64,000 nt of DNA from Spirosoma lacussanchae (GTDB lineage Bacteria; Bacteroidota; Bacteroidia; Cytophagales; Spirosomataceae): contig NZ_SWJG01000003.1 of NCBI RefSeq assembly GCF_005870035.1, forward strand, positions 186,001 to 250,000. The letters are read 5' to 3'. Made by a program: the position numbers and the translations under genes. Positions within the stretch are counted from its first letter, which is position 1. Every line of letters begins with the position of its first letter. Below, one piece after another: positions 1 through 7,862 of the stretch. Under the pieces are notes generated by a model. That model did no database searches, had not been told where the DNA came from, and worked only from the letters and a program-made list of their open reading frames with translations.

Positions 1-27
1 GCTGCGCCACATCCCGAATGAGGTCTG

Positions 28-57
28 CAAAGGTAATTAATAAAGCCAAATGCGCAA
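28..57 (-). promoter_or_regulatory. Bacteroidota-type promoter for a leftward gene leaving the window
   Basis: On the minus strand an exact TACCTTTG (TAnnTTTG -7 box) lies at 35..28, with TTG 19 bases upstream at 57..55. It is followed 15 bases later by an ATG at 12..10, so a leftward gene probably begins there and runs off the window. The -33 box sits inside the arm of the long hairpin that terminates the M1 peptidase gene. The boxes are seen; promoter activity is inferred. Confidence 0.55.
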
Positions 58-106
58 TGGATATTGAGCGATACTCATCAATATCCATTGCGCATTTGGC
101 TTTATT
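39..106 (-). terminator. 29-bp perfect inverted repeat downstream of the M1 peptidase gene
   Basis: Arms 39..67 and 78..106 are exact reverse complements (29 bp) around a 10-base loop. It begins 6 bases past the M1 stop codon on the minus strand and probably ends that transcript. The stem is far longer than a usual intrinsic terminator and shares the core GCGCAAT with the hairpin at 4996..5035, so it may belong to a repeat family. Confidence 0.7.
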
Positions 107-112
107 CAGGCT

Positions 113-2515
113 TTACTCATTCCGACCGGTACCCTGTACGGCAGGTGGTGGCGTAGTACGCCGTTGCTGCTGCATGGGGTTCGGGGGCGCTCCTCCACCC
201 CGTTGCTGTTGCTTAAACAGCTGAAAGCGGGTCGGTTGCGACGAACGCGGAAACGAGTTGTTTTCGGTATCAATGTCGGCGATCTCCTGATAGGGGTCCA
301 GCGTCCACTGGGTCACTTTCTTGCTGGTAGCAACGACTTTCCGGATTTGTACATCGTTGAAGCGCCAGATCTCGGCCGGGAAACGGGCCACCGAGTCGGT
401 GCCGTCCTCGAACTGCATCCGTACGATCACAGGCATGGGCACGCCCCCCTTGTTTTTCAGCGAGAGTGTATAGAAGTTGGTCTTCGTATTGGTTTCGAGC
501 GTTTTGCGCTCGTCCTCGCTCAGCGTAGCCAGGTAATCCTGATACTTCTTTTTGTCAGCATCGGTAACGGCGTAGGGGTCATAGGAGTTGTAGAAATCCT
601 TCATGGTGCTGTCCTGAGCTACCACGGTCTGGTCTTTGGTAGCCGCATCGCGCTGTTTGCTGATGGTGTTGGCCCGGCGCTGGGCGGCTTCACGAGCGGC
701 TGCTTTGGCTACAACCGGGTCCTGATTATCGACCTGGAACCAGTCTACCTCTACCAAATCCTGATCAACCGGTTCAACGCCGTAGAACCAGCCTTTCCAG
801 AACCAGTCGAGGTCAACACCCGAGGCATCTTCCATAGTCCGGAAAAAATCAGCTGGCTCAGGGCTCTTGAAGGCCCACCGGCGTGCGTATTCCTTGAAGG
901 CGTAGTCGAAGAGTTCGCGGCCCATGACCGTCTCGCGCAGGATGTTGAGCGCCGTAGCTGGCTTGGCATAGGCGTTGGGCCCGAGGCTGATAACGTTGTC
1001 GGAACTGGTCATGATGGGCGACAGTACCGACTTGTCAGACTTCATGTAGTCGACGATCTGTTGCGGCTCACCCCGGCTTGTCGGGAAGTTATAATCCCAT
1101 TCTTTTTCGGCCAGATACTGACAGAACGTGTTCAACCCTTCGTCCATCCAGGTCCACTGGCGCTCGTCGGAGTTGACGATCATGGGGAAGAAGTTATGCC
1201 CCACTTCGTGAATAATTACGCCAATCATACCGGCTTTGGTGCGCTCGGAGTACGTGCCATCGGGCTCGGGCCGACCGCCGTTGAACGAGATCATGGGGTA
1301 TTCCATGCCGCCACCTGCCGTAGCATGACACGAGATTGCCACCGGGTACGGATACTTGATCGTGCGATTACCGTACGATTTGAGCGTATGTTCTACGACG
1401 CGGGTTGAGTACTGACCCCAGAGCGGGTTTCCTTCTTTCGAATAGAACGACATGCTCCAGATTTTACGACCGTCGCCATAGACGTCGGTTTGCATGGCGT
1501 CCCAGATGAATTTACGGCTGCTGGCAAACGCAAAATCACGTACGTTGTCGGCTTTGTAAATCCAGGTCTTCTTCGCTTTTACGTCGGTTGGTTTCGCTTT
1601 TTCGGCGGCTTCGGCTTCGGCCTGGGTTACGATGACAACCGGCGTTTTCGAGTTTGCGGCCTGGGCCATGCGTTTTTGCTGAGCCGCCGTCAGGACTTGC
1701 TTGTAGTTCTGGCATTCGCCGGTCGAGCCGACGATGTGATCGGCCGGGGCGGTGATGGCTACTTTGTAGTTCCCGAAGATGAGGGTAAACTCACCCTGGC
1801 CTAGAAACTGCTTGTTCTGCCAGCCATTTACGTCGCTGTAGGCGCACAAACGCGGAAACCAGTGGGCAATGAAGTAGTTAGAGTTGCCGTCTTTCGGGAA
1901 AAACTCGTAGCCACTGCGGCCGTAGTACTCCGTAATGAAGTAGTTCCAGTCAATGTTGAATGAGTAACTCGTGCCTGGCTTGAGGGGGGCCGGCAGGTCG
2001 ATACGCATCATGGTCTGGTTGATCGTGTACTTCAGGGGCGTGCGTGATTTGGCATCGGTAACGGCCGTGATCTTGTAGCCGTACTTGTCGGTGGCCTGGG
2101 TGTTGCTCCGCTCACGCACCGAGGTCAGGTTCTGTAACTGGGCGAAACTCATGCCGTTTTCGCTCACGCCACCGGTGCGGGTTACGCTGCCGGTCGAACC
2201 TTTGGCAAACAGGTTCTGATCGAGCTGAAGCCAGATGTAAGGCAGTACGTCGGTCGAGTTGTTGTGATACGTAACTGTTTCAGAGCCGATGATCTTCTGA
2301 TTCGCATCGTCCAGTTCGACCTTGATGTCGTAGTCGGCGCGGTTCTGGAAGTAATCTTTGCCGGGAGCGCCCGCTGCCGTACGGAAGGTGTTGGGTGTTG
2401 GGAGCATGGGCCCGAGCTGCTCAAAACGCGAGTTAGCGTTCTGTGTCGGAGCGGGTTGCTGCGCCAGTACGGTTGCCGACCAGAGGGCCAGGCAGGAAAG
2501 AAGGATTTTTCTCAT
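113..2515 (-). CDS. M1-family zinc metallopeptidase, downstream tandem paralogue
   Basis: An 800-residue exported peptidase of the gluzincin M1 family (aminopeptidase N-like). An N-terminal signal peptide (MRKILLSCLALWSATVLAQ) indicates export to the periplasm or surface. The zinc site is complete: HEVGH at residues 436-440, with the third ligand Glu 459 in WMDEGLN, giving HExxH-x18-E. The N-terminal third is the usual beta-rich M1 region. The C-terminus is a low-complexity Gln/Gly/Pro tail (QQQRGGGAPPNPMQQQ) with no recognised sorting domain. It follows a paralogue of nearly equal length by 23 bases on the same strand, so the two are probably co-transcribed. A 29-bp hairpin closes the unit. 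Substrate is unknown; the family trims N-terminal residues from peptides. Family call is secure, specificity is not. Confidence 0.93.
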   Translation of the reverse strand: MRKILLSCLALWSATVLAQQPAPTQNANSRFEQLGPMLPTPNTFRTAAGAPGKDYFQNRADYDIKVELDDANQKIIGSETVTYHNNSTDVLPYIWLQLDQNLFAKGSTGSVTRTGGVSENGMSFAQLQNLTSVRERSNTQATDKYGYKITAVTDAKSRTPLKYTINQTMMRIDLPAPLKPGTSYSFNIDWNYFITEYYGRSGYEFFPKDGNSNYFIAHWFPRLCAYSDVNGWQNKQFLGQGEFTLIFGNYKVAITAPADHIVGSTGECQNYKQVLTAAQQKRMAQAANSKTPVVIVTQAEAEAAEKAKPTDVKAKKTWIYKADNVRDFAFASSRKFIWDAMQTDVYGDGRKIWSMSFYSKEGNPLWGQYSTRVVEHTLKSYGNRTIKYPYPVAISCHATAGGGMEYPMISFNGGRPEPDGTYSERTKAGMIGVIIHEVGHNFFPMIVNSDERQWTWMDEGLNTFCQYLAEKEWDYNFPTSRGEPQQIVDYMKSDKSVLSPIMTSSDNVISLGPNAYAKPATALNILRETVMGRELFDYAFKEYARRWAFKSPEPADFFRTMEDASGVDLDWFWKGWFYGVEPVDQDLVEVDWFQVDNQDPVVAKAAAREAAQRRANTISKQRDAATKDQTVVAQDSTMKDFYNSYDPYAVTDADKKKYQDYLATLSEDERKTLETNTKTNFYTLSLKNKGGVPMPVIVRMQFEDGTDSVARFPAEIWRFNDVQIRKVVATSKKVTQWTLDPYQEIADIDTENNSFPRSSQPTRFQLFKQQQRGGGAPPNPMQQQRRTTPPPAVQGTGRNE

Positions 2516-2538
2516 AGTTTGCTGCAGGTTGTTTGGTT

Positions 2539-4956
2539 CTAGTTTCGGCCGCTTCCCTGAACGGCAGGACGCGGGGGTGTCGACTGGCTTTGGCGCTGTT
2601 GCTGCATAGGGTTCGGCGCGGTTGCGCCCCCTCCCCGCTGTTGCTTGAACAGCTGGAAACGGCTCGGCTCGGCCAGGGCCGGGAAGCTATTGTCGTCGGT
2701 ATTGATGTCGGCAATTTCCCGATAAGGGTCCAGCGTCCACTGGGTCACTTTTTTGCTGGTGGTAATGACCTTTTTGATCTGTACATCGTTGAAGCGCCAG
2801 ATCTCGGCCGGGAAACGGGCCACCGAGTCGGTTCCGTCTTCGAACTGCATCCGTACGATCACGGGCATGGGCACGCCCCCCTTGTTTTTCAGCGAGAGCG
2901 TATAAAAGTTGGTGCCCGCTTCGGCCAGTTTCTGCTCGTCGGGGGTGAGGGTGGCCAGGTAATCCTGATACTTCTTCTTGTCTTCGTCGGTAACGGCGTA
3001 GGGGTCGTAGGAGTTGTAGAAATCCCTCATGGTGCTGTCCTGAGCCACCACGGTCTGGTCTTTGGTAGCCGCATCGCGCTGTTTGCTGATGGTATTGGCC
3101 CGGCGCTGGGCAGCCGCCCGTGCTTCGGCCTTCGCCACTTCGGGGTTCTGGCTGGCGGGCTGAAACCAGTCTACCTTCACCAGCGACTGATCGACGGGCT
3201 GAACGCCGTAGAACCAGCCTTTCCAGAACCAGTCGAGGTCAACACCTGAGGCATCTTCCATGGTCCGGAAAAAATCGGCGGGCGTGGGCGATTTGAACAT
3301 CCATCGGCGTGAATATTCCTTGAAGGCGTAGTCGAAGAGTTCGCGGCCCATGACCGTCTCGCGTAGGATGTTAAGCGCCGTGGCGGGTTTGCTGTAGGCG
3401 TTGGGACCAAAGGTGTTGGGCAGAATATTGTCGGAGCTGCTCATGATGGGCACCTGTTGGGTAGAGTCGAGCTGCATGTAGGGGACAATGTACTGCGGTT
3501 CGATACCCCGGGCCGGAAAATCGGGGTCCCACTCCAGACACGCCAGCCCTTCGAGGAAGCTGTTCAGCCCTTCATCCATCCAGGACCACTGGCGCTCGTC
3601 GGAGTTGACGATCATGGGGAAGAAGTTGTGTCCCACTTCGTGGATAACCACCGAAATCAGGAAGTTTTTGGTACCCTGCGAGTAGGTACCATCGGCCAGC
3701 GGACGGGCGCCGTTGAACGAAATCATGGGGTACTCCATACCGCCGATGGGGCCGTGTACGGAGTAGGCTACGGGATAGGGATAGTCGAACGTACGGCGCG
3801 AGTAGGAGCGCAGGGTATGCGCCACCAGCCGGGTCGAGTACTGGCCCCAGAGCGGATTGGCTTCTTTGGGGTAGAGCGACATGGCCCACACGCGCTTGCC
3901 ACCTACGTTGGGCTGGAGGGCGTCCCAGATGAACTTACGGCTGGTTGCGAAGGCGAAATCGCGTACGTTATTGGCTTTGTAGATCCAGGTTTTCTTACCG
4001 GTTGGTTTGTCGTGCGCGACCCCGGCTTTTTCGGCGGCTTCGGCTTCGGCCTGGGTCACGATTTGTACCGGATTTTCGCCGGGCTTGTCACCTTTGGCTT
4101 TGGCACTGTTCCATCGGTTCAGCTGCGTAGCGGTCAGTACCTGCGAGGGGTTCTGAAGTTCACCGCTGGCGCCCACCACGTGATCGTTCGGAACGGTGAT
4201 GGCGACTTTGTAATTGCCGAAGATGAGGGTAAACTCACCCTGCCCCAGAAACTGTTTGTTCTGCCAGCCGTTCGCGTCGTCGTAAGCGCAAAGCCGCGGA
4301 AACCATTGCGCTATCTCGTATACGTAGTTGCCGTCTTTCGGGAAGAACTCATAGCCCGAACGGGCTCCAACGGATTTGGCGTCAACGATGTTGAAATTCC
4401 AGTCGATTGCGAACGAAACCGACTTGCCGGGCGCCAGGGGCGTGGGCAGATCGATGCGCATCATGGTCTGGTTGATCGTATACTTCAGCGGTTTACCAGC
4501 CGCATCGCGTACCGATGTGATTTTATAGCCGTATTCTTTATTCCGCAGCGCAGCGCTGGGGTCCAGCTGGCCGGGCGACGCCCCCCGTTCGGCGTTGATG
4601 CTGTTGGTTTCAGTGGTGTTGCCGTCGGCATCGGGCTTGAACAGGTTCTGGTCGAGCTGCAGCCAGAGGTAGCGAAGAGCGTCGGACGAGTTGTTCTGAT
4701 ACGTGATGTTCTCCGAAGCCGTTATCCGTTGTTTGGTGTCGTCGAGTTCGGCTTTGATGTCATAGTCGGCGCGGTTCTGGAAGTAGTCTTTGCCGGGAGC
4801 GCCTGAAGCGGTACGGAAGGTATTGGGGGTGGGCAGCATAGGCCCAAGTTGCTCAAAACGGGTGTTGGCGTTCTGAGTTGGCGCTGATGGCGCCTGTGCC
4901 TGCGCCGTTGTGAATCCGATGGAAACACCGATCGCCAGCAAAATTATCTTTTGCAT
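2539..4956 (-). CDS. M1-family zinc metallopeptidase, upstream tandem paralogue
   Basis: An 805-residue exported M1-type peptidase, first gene of the tandem pair. It has a signal peptide (MQKIILLAIGVSIGFTTAQAQ), HEVGH at residues 439-443 and Glu 462 in WMDEGLN, so the catalytic zinc site looks intact. The C-terminal tail is rich in Gln, Ser and Pro, like that of its neighbour. DNA of the two genes is nearly identical in several 3' patches (for example 2780..2899 against 348..467) but clearly diverged in the 5' half, a mosaic that suggests gene conversion. ATG at 4956 is the natural start before the signal peptide. A perfect hairpin lies 40 bases upstream and belongs to the neighbouring HupE gene. 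Substrate unknown. Confidence 0.93.
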   Translation of the reverse strand: MQKIILLAIGVSIGFTTAQAQAPSAPTQNANTRFEQLGPMLPTPNTFRTASGAPGKDYFQNRADYDIKAELDDTKQRITASENITYQNNSSDALRYLWLQLDQNLFKPDADGNTTETNSINAERGASPGQLDPSAALRNKEYGYKITSVRDAAGKPLKYTINQTMMRIDLPTPLAPGKSVSFAIDWNFNIVDAKSVGARSGYEFFPKDGNYVYEIAQWFPRLCAYDDANGWQNKQFLGQGEFTLIFGNYKVAITVPNDHVVGASGELQNPSQVLTATQLNRWNSAKAKGDKPGENPVQIVTQAEAEAAEKAGVAHDKPTGKKTWIYKANNVRDFAFATSRKFIWDALQPNVGGKRVWAMSLYPKEANPLWGQYSTRLVAHTLRSYSRRTFDYPYPVAYSVHGPIGGMEYPMISFNGARPLADGTYSQGTKNFLISVVIHEVGHNFFPMIVNSDERQWSWMDEGLNSFLEGLACLEWDPDFPARGIEPQYIVPYMQLDSTQQVPIMSSSDNILPNTFGPNAYSKPATALNILRETVMGRELFDYAFKEYSRRWMFKSPTPADFFRTMEDASGVDLDWFWKGWFYGVQPVDQSLVKVDWFQPASQNPEVAKAEARAAAQRRANTISKQRDAATKDQTVVAQDSTMRDFYNSYDPYAVTDEDKKKYQDYLATLTPDEQKLAEAGTNFYTLSLKNKGGVPMPVIVRMQFEDGTDSVARFPAEIWRFNDVQIKKVITTSKKVTQWTLDPYREIADINTDDNSFPALAEPSRFQLFKQQRGGGATAPNPMQQQRQSQSTPPRPAVQGSGRN

Positions 4957-4995
4957 GAAGTGAGTTTATCAGAATTTGAATTAGGAGAGTAAAAT

Positions 4996-5035
4996 TATAG
5001 AAAAAGCGCAATATGCCCATTGCGCTTTTTCTATA
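4996..5035 (-). terminator. Intrinsic terminator after the HupE/UreJ-like gene
   Basis: A 17-bp perfect stem (4996..5012 with 5019..5035) encloses a six-base loop, with an A5/T5 pair at its outer part, so a U-run follows the GC core on either strand. It lies 38 bases past the HupE-like stop codon on the minus strand. Confidence 0.8.
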
Positions 5036-5072
5036 TAGCCGTATATAATCACGGCGTTCAGCAGCCGCGCAA

Positions 5073-5684
5073 CTACTTGCCCGCCACTAACTCATTGTTC
5101 AGAATCAGCGAAATAGCCATGCCGGCCACGATTCCTGAAACGACCAGTACCCACCGGAGTCGGCTCCGGCGAAGGATATCCAGCACCACAAAGGCAATGG
5201 CGAGTACGAGCGTTACGATGAGCAACTGGCCAAGCTCCAGCCCGATGTTAAACGCCAGCAGCGGCTGAACAATGCTGGCTTCGCGGCCGAGCAGGCTGCG
5301 CAGGTAGTTGGAGAAGCCCATGCCGTGGATCAGTCCAAAGACCAGAGCCAGGCCATACCGCCAGTAGCGATTGGGCGACTGGGCAGTGGGCTGCAGTCGG
5401 GAGCGGGGTTCCTGATAAAATAGATTGGTTAGAGCCGTAATCAGGATCGTAACCGGAATCAGCAGCTCGATGAGTGCCGTGCTGTAGTCGATCAGCTGTA
5501 AGGTGGCCAGGGCCAGCGTAATGGAGTGACCAATGGTGAAGGCGGTAACCAGCACCAGTACCTGCCGCCATTGCTGGAGGGTATAAACCGTACAGAGTGC
5601 AATCACGAACAGAATGTGGTCATAACCACCGGGATCGGTGATGTGGTCAAAACCCAGGCGCAGGTAGATGAAAAATTCGTCCAT
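5073..5684 (-). CDS. HupE/UreJ-like integral membrane protein
   Basis: A 203-residue polytopic membrane protein with about six hydrophobic helices. His-rich motifs typical of the HupE/UreJ family are visible: GFDHITDPGGYDHILF near the N-terminus, FTIGHSITLAL in the next helix and HGMGFSNYL further on. Characterised relatives move nickel or cobalt for hydrogenase and urease; short Bacteroidota versions like this are mostly uncharacterised. The start codon lies two bases after the gamma-carbonic anhydrase stop, so the two genes are surely co-transcribed and may be translationally coupled. No hydrogenase or urease genes are nearby, so a metal-supply role to the metal-dependent anhydrase is possible but only inferred. 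Confidence 0.85.
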   Translation of the reverse strand: MDEFFIYLRLGFDHITDPGGYDHILFVIALCTVYTLQQWRQVLVLVTAFTIGHSITLALATLQLIDYSTALIELLIPVTILITALTNLFYQEPRSRLQPTAQSPNRYWRYGLALVFGLIHGMGFSNYLRSLLGREASIVQPLLAFNIGLELGQLLIVTLVLAIAFVVLDILRRSRLRWVLVVSGIVAGMAISLILNNELVAGK

Positions 5685-5686
5685 AC

Positions 5687-6196
5687 TTACTTAAACCACT
5701 CGGCGTACATGACGTAATTGTTGGCGGTGCGATCAAAAATCTCGGCCTGTTCTGTAGAAACTGCTTTCAGAAAACGGGCAGGATTACCAGCATAAATGGA
5801 GCCGGGCGGAATAACCGTGTGCTGGGTGACGATGGCACCAGCCGCAATGATACTGCCCGTTCCGACCACCGCACCGTCCATGACGATAGCTCCCATGCCG
5901 ATCAGGACCCGGTCTTCGATCGTGCAGCCGTGTACAACGGCGTTATGGGCAATACTGACCGAGTTACCAATGGTGGTGGCGTATTTCTGGTAGGTGCAGT
6001 GGATGACGGCTCCATCCTGAATATTGGTCCGGTTGCCAATGCGGATGCTGTTGACATCGCCCCGCACAACGGCGTTGAACCAGACTGTACAGTCATCTCC
6101 CATGGTTACGTCACCAATCAGGGTGGCGTTGTCGGCAAACCAGCAGTTGTTGCCGACCTGCGGCTCTATACCGCGTACAGGTTTAATCAAAGCCAT
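5687..6196 (-). CDS. Gamma-type carbonic anhydrase-like protein
   Basis: A 169-residue left-handed beta-helix protein of the gamma-carbonic anhydrase (Cam/YrdA) family. Hexapeptide repeats run through most of the chain (ADNATLIGDVTMGDDCTVWF, VVRGDVNSIRIGNRTNIQDG). The three expected metal-binding histidines are present, one in AVIHC and two in IAHNAVVHGC, so it could bind zinc or iron as a trimer. Family members either hydrate CO2 or have lost activity; sequence alone does not separate these. There is no signal peptide, so it acts in the cytoplasm. A perfect TAnnTTTG box ends four bases before the ATG, suggesting a leaderless or near-leaderless mRNA. It precedes the HupE-like gene by two bases. 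Confidence 0.9.
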   Translation of the reverse strand: MALIKPVRGIEPQVGNNCWFADNATLIGDVTMGDDCTVWFNAVVRGDVNSIRIGNRTNIQDGAVIHCTYQKYATTIGNSVSIAHNAVVHGCTIEDRVLIGMGAIVMDGAVVGTGSIIAAGAIVTQHTVIPPGSIYAGNPARFLKAVSTEQAEIFDRTANNYVMYAEWFK

Positions 6197-6200
6197 GCGG

Positions 6201-6208
6201 CAAAGGTA
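6201..6208 (-). promoter_or_regulatory. -7 promoter box almost abutting the gamma-carbonic anhydrase start
   Basis: Minus-strand TACCTTTG at 6208..6201 is an exact TAnnTTTG box; only CCGC separates it from the ATG at 6196. Transcription in this phylum starts a few bases after the box, so the mRNA should start at or very near the start codon. Upstream is the T-run of the previous gene's terminator; no clear TTG -33 box is seen. Confidence 0.5.
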
Positions 6209-6224
6209 GTTCCTGTAACGAAAA

Positions 6225-6248
6225 AAGCCGACTCCTGCGAGCCGGCTT
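6225..6248 (-). terminator. Intrinsic terminator after the Asp/Arg-rich lipoprotein gene
   Basis: Minus-strand AAGCCG pairs with CGGCTT across a 12-base loop and is followed by six Ts. It lies 24 bases past the stop codon of the gene at 6272 and directly upstream of the gamma-carbonic anhydrase promoter box. Confidence 0.7.
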
Positions 6249-6271
6249 CTTCCGGAGTTGTTTCTGGTTGA

Positions 6272-7636
6272 TTACTTCTTCATTTTATCGACCAGCTTTT
6301 CGAGCGCTTCTTCAACGTCGTCGACAGAGCGGTTCACCTCGCGTTTTACTTTCTTGAAGTCGTCTTCGCCCGCCCGCTGCACTTTATAATACGAATCGGT
6401 TAGTTGACGGCGCTTGTCTTCGAGGTCTTTTACGCGGTCTTCCCGCTCCTTGCGCGCTTTCTTGCTTTCGCCTTTTACTTCTTCTTTGGCTTCATCGAGC
6501 TGGTCGTCCAGTTTGTCCATCTGCTCGTCAATTCGGTTGGCCAGGTCGCGCCGTTCGCGTTCAAAATCGCTGTCGTTGTCGCGATTCCGGCGGCTGTTGC
6601 GGTCGGTATCCCGGTCCGAACGATCGTCCATCCGGTCGCGGTTATTGCGATCGTCCCGGCGGTTGTTGGTCCGGCTGTCGTCGCGATCTCCGGCGTCGTT
6701 ACGGTCGTTGCGACCGCTGAAAATACCGGCTATACCAGTGCGGCTATCCCGGTCGTCGCGGTTATCCCGATCGTTGTCGCGCTCATCCCGGCGGCTGTCA
6801 CGTTCGTCATCCCGACGGTTGTCGCGATCGTCCCGACGATTATCTCGCTCGTCATCCCGGCGGCTATAACGATCGTTGTTGCGGTCGTCCCGGCGGTTAT
6901 CCCGGTCATCGTAACGGTCGCGACTGCGCTGGTCGTCGTAGCGATCGTCTGAACGGCGGTCGCTGTACTGGTCACGGTCATCATACCGGCTACGATCTCG
7001 GTCGCTATAAGCGTTCCGATCATCGCGCGAGCGGTAGCTGTCGTTATCTGAACGGCTGCTGTATCGGTCACGATCATCCCGGCGGCTATCGCGATCATCG
7101 TACCGACTGCTGCGATCGTTATACCGATCGTCATCCCGGTCGTCGTATCGGCTGTCGTATCGGCTGTCGTTGCGGTCGTTATACTGACTGTTGCGATCGT
7201 CCCGATCATCCGATGAATAGCGGTTGTTATACGAGCTGCCTCCCGACATACGGCTCGGGCGGTCGTAGTCACTATCAGCATCGCGGTACCGGTTGTTGTA
7301 CGAACGGCTGTTGCGGAAGTCGTTCTGGCTCAGCCGATCGTCATTCCGGTTGTTCCGGTTGCGACTAAAGATACCTTCGCCCCGGTCGTTGTCGCGATCA
7401 TCGTCGCGGTCACGGTTAGAACGGTTGCGGTCGTTGTAGGCGGCTTGCCGATCGTTGCGATCGTCCTCGTCCCGACGGTAGTCGGCGGTTCGGCCGCGGG
7501 CGTTGCGGTCATTGCGTACCATTTCCTGCCGGCTGGCGTTCGAGTCACCATAAAGCCACCCTTCTACGGTGGCGCAGGAAGATAAACCTACGGTAGCAGC
7601 CAGCAGGGAGGCAACTACCCATGTCCTTCGTTTCAT
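6272..7636 (-). CDS. Asp/Arg/Asn-repeat lipoprotein with C-terminal coiled coil
   Basis: A 454-residue protein in three parts. First, a lipoprotein signal ending VGLSSC, so Cys near residue 21 should be lipidated. Second, about 310 residues of polyampholyte sequence built from short variants of DRDDR, NDRNDR, RYDDRD and SRRDDRD, dominated by Asp, Arg, Asn, Ser and Tyr, with near-balanced charge and no predicted fold. Third, about 100 residues (from about 353) of charged amphipathic helix with regular Leu/Ile/Val spacing, likely a coiled coil. The DNA of the middle part is a degenerate minisatellite, which also opens long spurious frames on the other strand. I do not recognise a named family. 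An envelope-anchored, hydrated or phase-separating spacer protein is conceivable. It is monocistronic, with its own terminator. Confidence 0.8.
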   Translation of the reverse strand: MKRRTWVVASLLAATVGLSSCATVEGWLYGDSNASRQEMVRNDRNARGRTADYRRDEDDRNDRQAAYNDRNRSNRDRDDDRDNDRGEGIFSRNRNNRNDDRLSQNDFRNSRSYNNRYRDADSDYDRPSRMSGGSSYNNRYSSDDRDDRNSQYNDRNDSRYDSRYDDRDDDRYNDRSSRYDDRDSRRDDRDRYSSRSDNDSYRSRDDRNAYSDRDRSRYDDRDQYSDRRSDDRYDDQRSRDRYDDRDNRRDDRNNDRYSRRDDERDNRRDDRDNRRDDERDSRRDERDNDRDNRDDRDSRTGIAGIFSGRNDRNDAGDRDDSRTNNRRDDRNNRDRMDDRSDRDTDRNSRRNRDNDSDFERERRDLANRIDEQMDKLDDQLDEAKEEVKGESKKARKEREDRVKDLEDKRRQLTDSYYKVQRAGEDDFKKVKREVNRSVDDVEEALEKLVDKMKK

Positions 7637-7745
7637 ATCGTTGCGTTGAGTTTTGTTGGTAAGATCAGTCTACACAGGTCAAAAAACATACCAACCCGCT
7701 TGCAGACCTATAAACCCCCACACATACATAAATGTTAGGATTTTT

Positions 7746-7764
7746 CTCTACGGTAAACGTAGAG
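7746..7764. repeat. Small inverted repeat upstream of the Asp/Arg-rich lipoprotein gene
   Basis: CTCTACG and CGTAGAG form a 7-bp perfect inverted repeat around five bases, about 110 bases upstream of the lipoprotein start. It is preceded rather than followed by Ts on the plus strand, so it is not a standard terminator. It could be an operator or mRNA leader structure. Confidence 0.3.
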
Positions 7765-7790
7765 TATGTTCCCGTGGCGTCGACTGTAGC

Positions 7791-7820
7791 GGGGGCTACC
7801 GAACACAACCGGCAGCCCCC
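7791..7820 (-). terminator. Possible terminator of the alpha-2-macroglobulin gene
   Basis: Arms 7791..7801 and 7810..7820 pair over 11 positions with one A-C mismatch and contain five G-C pairs at the base. It lies 42 bases past the macroglobulin stop codon on the minus strand. No U-run follows, so it may be factor-dependent or a processing hairpin. Confidence 0.4.
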
Positions 7821-7862
7821 TAGTCAGTACACAAACCAAGGGTTTCGTCAACTGAAATGCGC

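Noticed and set aside
3457-4806. A 449-codon plus-strand frame opposite the M1 peptidase gene
   Set aside because: It mirrors the peptidase codons, has no recognisable domain, and a similar shadow occurs opposite the paralogue at 164..1408.
6404-7281. Long frames of several reading phases across the Asp/Arg repeat gene, including a Val/Ala/Ile-rich one resembling a membrane protein
   Set aside because: They arise from the repetitive GTCGTCGCG-type DNA; only the minus-strand frame with lipobox and coiled coil has sensible ends.
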